Source: Lachnospira sp. UBA5912 (lineage in GTDB: Bacteria > Bacillota > Clostridia > Lachnospirales > Lachnospiraceae). From it: DNA of 24,881 nucleotides. The stretch covers positions 1,457 to 26,337 of the forward strand of contig DJDY01000111.1 of assembly GCA_002435585.1 (NCBI GenBank). Reading direction: 5' to 3'. Both the position numbers and the translations under genes were made by a program. The notes under the pieces are model-generated. The model ran no database searches and had not been told where the DNA came from. It saw only the letters and a list, made by a program, of their open reading frames with translations. This document shows, piece by piece, positions 15,047-23,216 of this stretch (positions within the stretch are counted from its first letter, which is position 1; every line of letters starts with the position of its first letter).

Positions 15047-16582
15047 GTGAATTCAATTAATCTTTATACATTAACAAGAATTAATGATAATGACAGATTT
15101 GCGGAATATGAATATATTATGTCAGGAAGAAAAGATTTCCAGAGAACAAAGATAAGGGAAAAAGAATCATTGGTACAGCTGGTAACAAAGCTTATGAAAG
15201 CTGGTGTACAGATAACAGGTTTTGATGATTTTTTCTATTCATATACCATAGCGCATATCAGCAAAGAGTTTGATTTGCTTAAGGTAGCATCAAACCATAA
15301 AAAAATATTAAACATTGAATTAAAAAGTGAAGATGTGGGTGAAGATAGGATAAAACAGCAGCTTGTAAGAAATAGATACTATCTTAATCCGGTTACAACA
15401 GACATTATTTCTTATACATATGTTCTTGATACCAATATGGTATATAAACTTGGTGAAGATAATGAGCTTCACATATCGGATTTTGAAAGTGTGGCAGAGG
15501 ATGTTAATGGCTTTAAAAAATGCATGAAAAACAATATAGAGAGCCTTTTTAAAGCCAAAGATTATCTTATATCACCAGTTAATTCACCGGAAAGGTTTGC
15601 TAAACACCAGTATTTCCTGACTAACCAGCAGGAGGCAATGAGCAGGAAGCTGCTTGCCGGACTGTTAAGAAAAGATGATAAAAGATATTATTCCATAAAG
15701 GGCGAAGCGGGTACAGGAAAAACTCTTCTTTTGTATGATACAGTAAGAAAGCTTCCAGAGGATGTACGAAAATGTGTGATACATTTCGGAAGACGTACAC
15801 CTAATATAGACATACTCGAACGGGCTATTTCCTGCACAGATATAATAACCTCCAGGGATCTTGTAAATGAGGATATGCTCAAAGGATACACATATATACT
15901 TGTAGATGAAACACAACGTATGCACGATGACCAGTTTGAGTGGATCACAGCAAGTGCAGTAAGTTCTGGTAATGAAACATCTGTTGATACGAGGGTGGTT
16001 ATGTTTTATGACTGTGAACAGATATTATCACGTCATGAGCAGCAGAGAGCTATGGATAAAAGAATAGAAGCTATGGCAGACGAGAAGTATTTCCTTTCTG
16101 ACAGGATAAGGACGAATCCGGAGTTATCAGAGTTTATCAGAAATATGTTTGACCTTACAAAGAGAGGCAGAGGTTATAAGTATGACTGTGTCACCATATG
16201 TTATGCTAACAGCATTAACGAATTTAAGAAACTCAAAGCATATTATAAGGCTAAGCAATACATATATATAGATTATGAGAAATCGTATAAAAATGTTAAT
16301 GATAAATATAAAACAAGAAAATTCAACACATATAAAGTTATAGGTAAAGAGTTTGATAAAGTGTTGACGGTTATAGATGCAAAATTCAAATACAATGAAT
16401 ATGGTGAATTATGTGCAGATTATGATGGTAACAATGATGATATACTTGAAAAATTTTTCTATCAGGTTGTTACAAGAGCCCGAGAACAGTTATGTATAAT
16501 CGTTCTTAATAATGACGATATATTTAAACAGCTTCTGCATATGATAGAACGTGCGCCAGAAAGTATGGGAAATCAGGAATAA
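15047..16582 (+). CDS. DUF2075 helicase-like ATPase with putative N-terminal nuclease-like domain
   Basis: This 511-residue protein has Walker A IKGEAGTGKTLLL (about 217-229), Walker B LVDETQRM (285-292), an arginine-rich LSDRIRTNPELSEFIRNM segment, and a C-terminal VVTRAREQLCI motif like superfamily 1 helicase motif VI. This is the DUF2075 pattern. The first 150 residues contain FDLLKV...ILNIELKSE (Asp 76, Glu 91, Lys 93), with the spacing of a PD-(D/E)XK nuclease core, followed by DRIKQQLVRNRYYLNP; this domain is an inference. GTG at 15047 is chosen because GGAGG lies 7 nt upstream; an ATG at 15026 has no ribosome site. A TATAAT at about 14999-15004 might be its -10. It may act in DNA/RNA processing or defence; the function is not established. 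Confidence 0.85.
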   Translation: MNSINLYTLTRINDNDRFAEYEYIMSGRKDFQRTKIREKESLVQLVTKLMKAGVQITGFDDFFYSYTIAHISKEFDLLKVASNHKKILNIELKSEDVGEDRIKQQLVRNRYYLNPVTTDIISYTYVLDTNMVYKLGEDNELHISDFESVAEDVNGFKKCMKNNIESLFKAKDYLISPVNSPERFAKHQYFLTNQQEAMSRKLLAGLLRKDDKRYYSIKGEAGTGKTLLLYDTVRKLPEDVRKCVIHFGRRTPNIDILERAISCTDIITSRDLVNEDMLKGYTYILVDETQRMHDDQFEWITASAVSSGNETSVDTRVVMFYDCEQILSRHEQQRAMDKRIEAMADEKYFLSDRIRTNPELSEFIRNMFDLTKRGRGYKYDCVTICYANSINEFKKLKAYYKAKQYIYIDYEKSYKNVNDKYKTRKFNTYKVIGKEFDKVLTVIDAKFKYNEYGELCADYDGNNDDILEKFFYQVVTRAREQLCIIVLNNDDIFKQLLHMIERAPESMGNQE

Positions 16583-16716
16583 AATAATTGGTATAAGTAT
16601 AATGAATAATATTGCGGATATTGGCAGATTATAAAGTGTAAATAAGTATAATCATATTTGTGGCACAAGACTTATATGTGTTATGCCAGGATGTGATTAA
16701 AGGATGGAGCATGTAT

Positions 16717-17538
16717 ATGAGCAATGGTAGTTCTATTGATTATACTGGTTATGATAAAGAAAAAAAGTTGTCAGGCAATAATGCGCAGAATGTTCGTAAT
16801 AAAGAGAATACAGAATCCTTAAAGAACAAAGAAGAAACAGATATCAAAAAACATGATGATAATGCCATTGATAATGACAATCAGGATAGTGATGCTGATA
16901 TGTGTGATGGTCAGGTAATACTTAAGGATGATGATAGCGGTAGAAATATAAAACTCATAACTATAATAGGTGAGATAGAGGGGCATGATAATCTGCCAGC
17001 AACAAGCAAAACTACTAAGTATGAGCATATATTACCGCAGCTGGCAGCTATCGAAGATGATGATGGTATAAATGGTGTATTGTTTCTTATGAATACGGTT
17101 GGCGGTGATGTAAGTGCTGGTCTTGCACTTGCCGAGATGATAGCTTCTATGAGTAAACCAACTGTTTCACTTGTTATCGGGGATTCACATAGTATAGCAG
17201 TTCCGCTTGCTGTCAGTACGGATTATTCATTTATAGTGCCAACAGCAACTATGATAATACATCCGGTACGTATGAATGGAAATATTATAGGGGCAAGGCA
17301 GACTTATGATTATTTTGAGAGAATACAGAAAAGAATAGTATCTTTTATAGCAGGACATAGTGATGTAAGTGCTGATGATATAGAAGCTATGATGATGAAC
17401 ACCAGAATGCTGACAAAGGATCTAGGGACAATACTTGTGGGAAAAGAAGCCGTTGATATTGGGCTTATAGATGAAGTCGGCGGGATAAAGGAAGCTTTCG
17501 ACAGGCTGAAAAATATGATGCGGAGAAATAATAAATGA
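16717..17538 (+). CDS. ClpP-class serine protease, TepA-like
   Basis: This 273-residue protein has a ClpP/crotonase-fold protease domain from about residue 80. It shows NTVGGDVSAGLALAEMI (substrate-binding glycine stretch), GDSHSIAVPLAVS with the probable nucleophile Ser 159, and MIIHPVRM with the probable catalytic His 182. The combination resembles TepA of Bacilli. The N-terminal 75 residues are hydrophilic, rich in Asn, Asp, Lys and Glu, and look disordered. There is no signal peptide, so a cytosolic location is likely. The ATG at 16717 follows AAAGGATGGAG; a GTG at 16660 would extend the frame without a ribosome site. Its stop overlaps the next gene by 4 bp (ATGA), so they are coupled. 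Confidence 0.85.
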   Translation: MSNGSSIDYTGYDKEKKLSGNNAQNVRNKENTESLKNKEETDIKKHDDNAIDNDNQDSDADMCDGQVILKDDDSGRNIKLITIIGEIEGHDNLPATSKTTKYEHILPQLAAIEDDDGINGVLFLMNTVGGDVSAGLALAEMIASMSKPTVSLVIGDSHSIAVPLAVSTDYSFIVPTATMIIHPVRMNGNIIGARQTYDYFERIQKRIVSFIAGHSDVSADDIEAMMMNTRMLTKDLGTILVGKEAVDIGLIDEVGGIKEAFDRLKNMMRRNNK

Positions 17539-18488
17539 ACATAGAAAATAAAAATACTGTTGATAATAAATTGTGTGATTTATGTCCCCGTATGTGCCAT
17601 GTAAACAGGCATACGGGGACTGGCTATTGTCTGATGCCAGATAAGATAAAGGTTGCAAGGGCGGCACTTCATATGTGGGAGGAGCCCTGTATATCGGGAG
17701 AGCATGGGAGCGGAGCTGTGTTTTTTAGCGGTTGTACATTAAGATGCGTATATTGCCAGAATTACAAGATAGCTGCCGCAGCAGTTGGAAAATATATAAC
17801 AGTGGACGAACTGGCAGATATTATGTTAAGATTACAAGATAAACATGCTAATAACATCAATCTTGTCACACCTACACATTATGTGCCACAGATAGCGCAG
17901 GCACTTATAAAAGCCAAGAATAACGGGCTTAAGATACCTGTTGTATATAATACAAGTTCATATGAGAATATAGAAACACTTAAAAGAATGGAAGGGCTTG
18001 TTGATGTGTATCTTCCAGATTTTAAGTATGCAGACGGTCAGCTTGCACAGAAATATTCACATGCATATGACTATCCTGATGTAGCTAAGAAAGCATTACA
18101 GGAGATGGTAAGGCAGACAGGAAGCCCATCTATGTATGAAGAAGATGATGAACTGGTAAAGAGTGGGTATGTGGAAGATGGGATAATGAAAAAAGGTGTA
18201 ATAGTAAGACACCTTATACTGCCAGGCTGTATTAAAGATTCCAATTCAGTTATACGCTATTTGTATGATACATATAAGGATGATATATATATTAGTATTA
18301 TGAATCAATACACACCGCTTGAACATGTTAAGAAATACAGAGAGTTGTACAGAAAAGTTACGGATAAAGAGTATAATAAGGTTGTTGATTATGCTATAGA
18401 TATAGGTATTACCAATGGTTTTATACAGGAGGGCGATACTGCAAAAGAAAGTTTTATTCCAGAATTTGACCTCACAGGTTTAGTATGA
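17535..18488 (+). CDS. Radical SAM protein, PflX-like (COG1313 type)
   Basis: This 317-residue protein has a radical SAM 4Fe-4S motif, SGCTLRCVYCQNYKIA (Cys 67, 71, 74; CxxxCxxC). An N-terminal extra Cys set, CDLCPRMCHVNRHTGTGYC (14, 17, 21, 32), probably binds a metal or second cluster. LVTPTHYVPQI, VYNTSSYE and VDVYLPDFKYAD are characteristic of PflX-type activase homologues. Relatives resemble pyruvate formate-lyase activating enzyme, but the PflX target is unknown. The start overlaps the TepA-like stop (ATGA). An 11-bp perfect inverted repeat (17584-17594 with 17610-17620) lies within codons 17-29. Confidence 0.9.
   Translation: MNIENKNTVDNKLCDLCPRMCHVNRHTGTGYCLMPDKIKVARAALHMWEEPCISGEHGSGAVFFSGCTLRCVYCQNYKIAAAAVGKYITVDELADIMLRLQDKHANNINLVTPTHYVPQIAQALIKAKNNGLKIPVVYNTSSYENIETLKRMEGLVDVYLPDFKYADGQLAQKYSHAYDYPDVAKKALQEMVRQTGSPSMYEEDDELVKSGYVEDGIMKKGVIVRHLILPGCIKDSNSVIRYLYDTYKDDIYISIMNQYTPLEHVKKYRELYRKVTDKEYNKVVDYAIDIGITNGFIQEGDTAKESFIPEFDLTGLV
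17584..17620 (+). repeat. 11-bp perfect inverted repeat inside the radical SAM gene
   Basis: GTCCCCGTATG (17584-17594) and CATACGGGGAC (17610-17620) flank a 15-nt loop. This GC-rich hairpin is unusual in AT-rich DNA and sits about 50 nt after the start codon, coding the CPRMC...TGTG stretch. Confidence 0.7.
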
Positions 18489-18560
18489 AAAGCATACATA
18501 GAGGTAGGATTTATTATGATATATAACTACATTTTCTTTGACAGAAGGTAGGAGGAGTTT

Positions 18561-20558
18561 ATGCAATATGAAATCGGTAACCCGTGTATTATGGGTTGCA
18601 ATATAGTAAATGGTGGATATAATTTTGCATACGCAAGCAGAAATGCTGTGTTACATAAAGATATAACGGTGTATGTGTGTATCTTTGAAAAAAATGCGGT
18701 AAAACCAGCATATGAACTGGAACTAAAGAAAAGCATGGGAATGGTTTATTCGTTATTCATTACGGATATTGATCTTGATGATTGCTTTTATTGTTTCAAA
18801 GAAGATACCGAATACATAGTTGATCCATACGCAAGGGCACTGACAGGATGTCAGGTTTTTGGCATAAAATCAGAAGATGCTTTATATGTAAGTCCGGTAA
18901 AACTTACTGATTATGACTGGGAGAATGATAAGCCCTTACATATTCCATATGATGAGTGTATCATGTACAAGCTTAATGTACGTGGATTTACTAAAAGTAA
19001 AACGTCAAAGGTAAAGGATAAAGGTACATTTGCCGGAATAATAGAAAAAGCTGGATATTTAAAAGAGCTTGGCGTGACAACCATAGAGCTTATGCCTGCA
19101 TACGAATATGATGAAGCTGGAAGGTTTATGCAGTTTGCAGATAAGGATACAATATCACGATACAGGTATATACAGAATAGCAATATCAGGCAGAATATAA
19201 CGGCAGAGACGGCAAAGCTTAATTGCTGGGGTTATACCAACGGATTTTATTTTGCACCCAAATCCTCTTTTAGCGCCAGGTCAATAGGAAAAGAGAGAAA
19301 ATATGTTGATTATACTACAGAGTTTAAGGATATGGTTAAGTGTCTTCATAGTATGGGTATAGAAGTTGTAATGGAATTCTTTTTTAAAGACGTAACAACA
19401 GCTTATATAACAGAATGTGCAAGATACTGGGTAAGGGAATATCATATAGACGGACTTCATGTATATTGTGATGAAGTATCACTTGATGCGCTTGCTTATG
19501 ATGAACAGCTTGCCGATACAAAGATTATGACTGTAAGCTGGAATAAAAGCAAGGGTGTATGTAAGCATATGGCAAGCTATAATAATGATGTGCAGAATAT
19601 CGTCAGGAGATATCTTAAAGGTGATGAGAATATGCTGATGTCATTTGCCAATATGCAGCTTAATAATCCTGATAATGCAGCAATAATCAACTATGTTACA
19701 ACCAATAATGGCTTTACTCTGTATGATCTTGTCAGTTACGACAGAAAACATAATGAAGAAAATGGTGAGAATAACAGAGATGGTGAAAACTTTAACTATA
19801 GCTGGAATTGTGGGGAAGAGGGAGCAACAAGAAAGCTAAAGGTAAGGCAGTTAAGAGTCAGACAGATAAAAAATGCACTTGCCATGATTCTGCTTGCGCA
19901 GGGAACACCACTCATACTCGCTGGAGATGAGTTTACAAACAGCCAGAATGGTAATAATAATCCGTATTGCATAGACAATGAAACATCATGGGTAAACTGG
20001 AAGAACAATAATGATGCAATGGAAGTACTTAAATGGACAAAGCAGCTGATATGCATACGTAAGAAGTATGGAATACTCCATAGCAGATACAGGCTTACCC
20101 AGAGTGACAGTTTATCTTATGGATATCCTGATGTATCGTTTCATGGCTTTAATGCATGGTATGCAGATATGGATAATTATTGCAGACAGATAGGGATAAT
20201 GTATTCAGATACATATGCAGATAAAGATTCCAGACAGCTTATATATATTGCATATAATATGCATTGGGAGAGCTATTCCCTTGCGCTTCCAAAGGTTGAA
20301 GGAAAGAATGGCTTTAAGGTTATAGCTATGTCGGATGATGATAAACAAAGTGTATATATAGATGACAAGAAAAGAAAAGTCATAATACCTAAAAGGAGTA
20401 TGGCAGTTCTTACAGCAGGATATCAGAACAGGAAAAATACACAGGCTTCTGTAGCAATAGAATCAGATGATAATTCTGGTACAAGGAGTAAAAAACATAG
20501 TAAAAACAAAAAAAGTGCTGATAATGAAAGGGCAATTGGTTTTCATGGATTACAATAA
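18561..20558 (+). CDS. GH13 debranching-enzyme (GlgX/isoamylase-type) homologue lacking catalytic residues
   Basis: This 665-residue protein has an N-terminal CBM48/isoamylase-N-like domain (GNPCIMGCNIVNGGYNFAYA), then a GH13 barrel recognisable from YWVREYHIDG, GFTLYDLVSYDRKHNEENG, NYSWNCGEEG and LAQGTPLILAGDEF...NNNPYC, then a beta domain and a Lys/Ser-rich tail (about 620-655). GlgX enzymes cleave alpha-1,6 branches. Aligned by eye to canonical motifs, the nucleophile Asp of DGFRFD is Tyr 302 (DGLHVY), its Arg is His 300, the acid Glu of AEPWD is Val 325 (TVSWN), and the His-Asp of TAHDGFTL is Asn 382-Asn 383. Motif I (VVMEFFFKDV) also lacks the usual Asn-His. No frameshift is present, so it looks like a maintained pseudoenzyme, perhaps a glycan sensor or scaffold. 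GGAGGAG precedes the ATG. Confidence 0.85.
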   Translation: MQYEIGNPCIMGCNIVNGGYNFAYASRNAVLHKDITVYVCIFEKNAVKPAYELELKKSMGMVYSLFITDIDLDDCFYCFKEDTEYIVDPYARALTGCQVFGIKSEDALYVSPVKLTDYDWENDKPLHIPYDECIMYKLNVRGFTKSKTSKVKDKGTFAGIIEKAGYLKELGVTTIELMPAYEYDEAGRFMQFADKDTISRYRYIQNSNIRQNITAETAKLNCWGYTNGFYFAPKSSFSARSIGKERKYVDYTTEFKDMVKCLHSMGIEVVMEFFFKDVTTAYITECARYWVREYHIDGLHVYCDEVSLDALAYDEQLADTKIMTVSWNKSKGVCKHMASYNNDVQNIVRRYLKGDENMLMSFANMQLNNPDNAAIINYVTTNNGFTLYDLVSYDRKHNEENGENNRDGENFNYSWNCGEEGATRKLKVRQLRVRQIKNALAMILLAQGTPLILAGDEFTNSQNGNNNPYCIDNETSWVNWKNNNDAMEVLKWTKQLICIRKKYGILHSRYRLTQSDSLSYGYPDVSFHGFNAWYADMDNYCRQIGIMYSDTYADKDSRQLIYIAYNMHWESYSLALPKVEGKNGFKVIAMSDDDKQSVYIDDKKRKVIIPKRSMAVLTAGYQNRKNTQASVAIESDDNSGTRSKKHSKNKKSADNERAIGFHGLQ

Positions 20559-21471
20559 ACTTAATGAACTTAAAGATAAGTATGGCGATTACGAGGAAGT
20601 GTTTAAGGCAGGTAATTATGACAAGGCTGCGGATATACTTGGAAATGTTCTTCAGGTTATAGAAGAGGAATATAAAGGTGTAAGAAAAGCCGGAATGATA
20701 GATAAAGATCTTGTTGTTAAAAGATCTGATGGTACAGGGCAGATATGGCTGTGTATTAATCATATAATGGAATATTATATATATGCATGTTATTTTGAAC
20801 CAGATACGGATGTGAAAATGCCGGAGCTTCCAATAGCAGAATATTACAGAACATATGCTGAGCTTTGTGTGAAGCTGCAGAAGTATAAAAGAGCAGAGGA
20901 TGCATATAAGAATGCCTTATGCTGGAATCCGGCTGATCTTGATTCGTATCTTGGACTTGCAGAGTGTTATAAGTATCTTAATATGATAACAAGATATCTT
21001 GATGTTACAAAACAGGCATATAGATTCTGCTGTACAAGAGCAACTATGGCACGATTCTATAGAAATATGGGATTTTATTATCTTTCATCGTACAATACGG
21101 ATATGGCAGCTGCCTGTTATACATATAGCAATATATACTACCATACTGATAATGCAGATTCAGAACTTGAATATATTAAGAATGCGCTTGCGGCAGCTGA
21201 TAAATCTGGTGAAAAAGAAAGCGCAGGTAAAACAGCAGCCAATGAATATACAATAAAACAGATGCAGGATATGTTTGACAAAGAACATGTAGAACCAGGA
21301 CCAGATTCAAAAACTATAGGCATAATATACAGAGTTGGTGAGCTTATGCTGCAGGATAAAGAATACAGGCTTGCAAAGGATTGTTTTATGATAGTATATG
21401 ATATAACTAACGAGCAGCAGCTTGAAGGTATAATAGCAGAACTTGACAGATGCCTGCAGGATGCAGATTAG
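20545..21471 (+). CDS. TPR-repeat protein of unknown function
   Basis: This is a 308-residue helical protein. Tetratricopeptide-like units are visible in the middle (YRTYAELCVKLQKYKRAEDAYKNALCWNP, then DLDSYLGLAECYKYLNM, then RNMGFYYLSSYNTDMAAACYTYSNIYY) and near the C-terminus (GELMLQDKEYRLAKDCFMIVYDIT). There is no signal peptide or membrane helix. TPRs mediate protein contacts. The start is uncertain: ATG at 20545 (MDYNKLNELKDKYG) overlaps the GH13-like gene by 14 nt, and only AAAGGG some 13 nt upstream could serve as ribosome site; ATG at 20524 is an alternative. The overlap suggests coupled expression with the GH13-like protein. Confidence 0.8.
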   Translation: MDYNKLNELKDKYGDYEEVFKAGNYDKAADILGNVLQVIEEEYKGVRKAGMIDKDLVVKRSDGTGQIWLCINHIMEYYIYACYFEPDTDVKMPELPIAEYYRTYAELCVKLQKYKRAEDAYKNALCWNPADLDSYLGLAECYKYLNMITRYLDVTKQAYRFCCTRATMARFYRNMGFYYLSSYNTDMAAACYTYSNIYYHTDNADSELEYIKNALAAADKSGEKESAGKTAANEYTIKQMQDMFDKEHVEPGPDSKTIGIIYRVGELMLQDKEYRLAKDCFMIVYDITNEQQLEGIIAELDRCLQDAD

Positions 21472-21502
21472 TATGAAAACGTGCGGAGAAATGAGGAATA
21501 TT

Positions 21503-22147
21503 ATGAATATAAAAGATAGATATGACAGTATAATATTCGATCTTGATGGAACTTTATGGGATTCGTCAAGCTCTATATGTGAGGCATGGAATATCATACT
21601 TGAAAGACATAAAGAGATAGTAAGAGAGCCAATAACAGTAGAAGAACTTGGAGAATGTATGGGTCTTCCCATGTACGATATAGCAGCTAAGCTTTTTCCT
21701 GGGGAAGAAAGCAAAGTAAGAAATGCACTTATGGATGAGCTGTGTGTGTTTGAGAATGATTATCTGAAAAAAACAGGTGGCGTTCTTTTTCCAAAGCTGC
21801 AGGAAACTTTAAAACAACTTAAAACAAGATACAGGCTGTTTATAGTAAGTAACTGTCAGGATGGGTATATAGAAGCATTTATACAGGCACATCATTTTAC
21901 AGATATGTTTGAAGACACTGAGTGCTGGGGAAGAACAAGAGCACCTAAAGGTGTGAGCAATAAGATTCTTATAGAAAGAAATAATCTTAAAAAACCTGTA
22001 TATGTGGGAGATACGGCGGGCGATGCACAGTCAGCAAAGGATGCAGGAATTGATTTTATATATGCAGGATATGGTTTTGGAAAAGTTGATGATAATGATT
22101 ATATAGCAAAAATAGATTCGTTTGATGAATTGGATAAAATTATTTAA
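21503..22147 (+). CDS. HAD-family hydrolase (phosphoglycolate phosphatase-like)
   Basis: This is a 214-residue HAD subfamily I protein. Motif I is IIFDLDGTLWDS (Asp 13, Asp 15), motif II is FIVSNC, a conserved Lys is in RAPKGVSNK, and motif IV is VYVGDTAGDAQSAKDAG. A helical cap lies between motifs I and II. The order and length match Gph/PGP-like phosphatases acting on small phosphorylated metabolites; the substrate is not readable. The ATG at 21503 is chosen for its upstream GAGGA; longer in-frame ATGs lack one. It lies 31 nt after the TPR gene and is the last gene before a strong terminator. Confidence 0.88.
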   Translation: MNIKDRYDSIIFDLDGTLWDSSSSICEAWNIILERHKEIVREPITVEELGECMGLPMYDIAAKLFPGEESKVRNALMDELCVFENDYLKKTGGVLFPKLQETLKQLKTRYRLFIVSNCQDGYIEAFIQAHHFTDMFEDTECWGRTRAPKGVSNKILIERNNLKKPVYVGDTAGDAQSAKDAGIDFIYAGYGFGKVDDNDYIAKIDSFDELDKII

Positions 22148-22257
22148 AATGCTGTAATCTAAAACCTTAAATTCGTGAAAATGTTACGTTGTTGGAATAT
22201 TGAGGTTAAGAAAATGTGTATTTAAACGATATATATAATACATGGATGTAAAAAGAT

Positions 22258-22314
22258 AAGGCTACGGAGAGCGGTAATCGGGTTATTGATGGTTGCTGTT
22301 TTTCGTAGCCTTTT
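22258..22314 (+). terminator. Intrinsic terminator with extended hairpin
   Basis: AAGGCTACG (22258-22266) pairs with CGTAGCCTT (22304-22312), followed by TTTT. Inside, AGCGGTAATC (22270-22279) can pair with GGTTGCTGTT (22291-22300) mostly through G-U pairs. It is 110 nt after the HAD stop and probably ends the 16.7-22.1 kb run. The remainder of 22148-22437 holds no gene I can support. Confidence 0.8.
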
Positions 22315-22345
22315 GTAATTACATTAAATTCAGGCTGTTATTAAA

Positions 22346-22374
22346 CAGACATTTTAATGATAATTACTGATAAT
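22346..22374 (+). promoter_or_regulatory. Possible promoter for the hypothetical gene
   Basis: CAGACA (22346-22351), 17 bases, GATAAT (22369-22374), between the terminator and the gene at 22438. The -35 matches only at GACA, so support is weak. Confidence 0.35.
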
Positions 22375-22437
22375 ATGCGTTACGGATATTAAATAATAAG
22401 GTCAGTATTACAACGAGATGAAGAATGGAGAGAATGT

Positions 22438-23145
22438 ATGAATACACAGGAAAAAGCGTATAGCAGTGCAGTGAACAGCTGCAGGAATATTCTGTATATG
22501 AATGGCATACAGAATCAAAGCAAGATGATGAGAACAGCTAGTAATATATTCAGTAAATATAGAATGGAAGGTAAAAACACAAATACAAAGAATGCAGATA
22601 ATACCGATACATCTAATAGACGGACTGATGCCAATTCGTATAATGCAGGAAGCAAAGGAATGGATACTACTACGATAGGTCTGCAATTAAAAGAAGCTGT
22701 TGATAGTATATTTGATCCAACAACAGGAATGACAGAAAAAGAGAAAGATAATTTTGTAAAGAAGCTTTACAGGAAGCTTGAGAGTGGAAAGAAGCTTACG
22801 CAAGATGAGATGCAATATCTTCGTATGAATGACCCTGTAACCTATGCGAAAGCAGCTAGAGTACAGGTAATGAGAGAAGCCTTTAAAAAACAGTTAGAGA
22901 ATGCGAAAAGCAAGGAAGAGGCATCAGATATGTATCTTACTAATATGTCGCGTGTAGGCGATGATGATCCGGCAAAGAAAGAACTCGAAGCTGCGTATGA
23001 GGATGTATATTCGCAATTTAAAAAGACAGATGTATATAAAAAACTTCCTGATACAAGAAAAGAAGCCAGAGAACAGAATGATAGCCATAAAAAGCATGAT
23101 AGAGGCAATGTGAATTGGAAAGAAGATAATGCGGATGACCAATAA
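22438..23145 (+). CDS. Hypothetical hydrophilic protein
   Basis: I do not recognise this 235-residue protein. It has no signal peptide, membrane segment or cysteine motif. Residues 1-42 look helical (MNTQEKAYSSAVNSCRNILY). Residues 43-75 are Asn/Thr/Asp-rich and probably disordered. Residues 80-200 are charged and likely alpha-helical (EKEKDNFVKKLYRKLESGKK, LTQDEMQYLRMNDPVTYAKA, AARVQVMREAFKKQLENAKS). The C-terminus is very polar (NDSHKKHDRGNVNWKEDN). The ATG follows GGAGAG. It is flanked by a terminator and the trpE T-box, so it is probably monocistronic. Codon use looks like its neighbours. The length and clean ribosome site support a real gene. Confidence 0.8.
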   Translation: MNTQEKAYSSAVNSCRNILYMNGIQNQSKMMRTASNIFSKYRMEGKNTNTKNADNTDTSNRRTDANSYNAGSKGMDTTTIGLQLKEAVDSIFDPTTGMTEKEKDNFVKKLYRKLESGKKLTQDEMQYLRMNDPVTYAKAARVQVMREAFKKQLENAKSKEEASDMYLTNMSRVGDDDPAKKELEAAYEDVYSQFKKTDVYKKLPDTRKEAREQNDSHKKHDRGNVNWKEDNADDQ

Positions 23146-23181
23146 AAAATAAATAAAAACAAATAAAATTAAAAATAATGC

Positions 23182-23210
23182 TTGACCTTTTAAAATGATG
23201 GTGCTATGAT
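23182..23210 (+). promoter_or_regulatory. Predicted sigma-A promoter of the trpE leader
   Basis: TTGACC (23182-23187), exactly 17 bases, TATGAT (23205-23210): one mismatch in each hexamer. The implied start is near 23217, giving a 520-nt leader that contains the T-box. Confidence 0.8.
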
Positions 23211-23216
23211 AACTTC

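Noticed and set aside
16660..16716. GTG extension of the TepA-like protein
   Set aside because: There is no ribosome site before it, while ATG at 16717 has AAAGGATGGAG at suitable distance.
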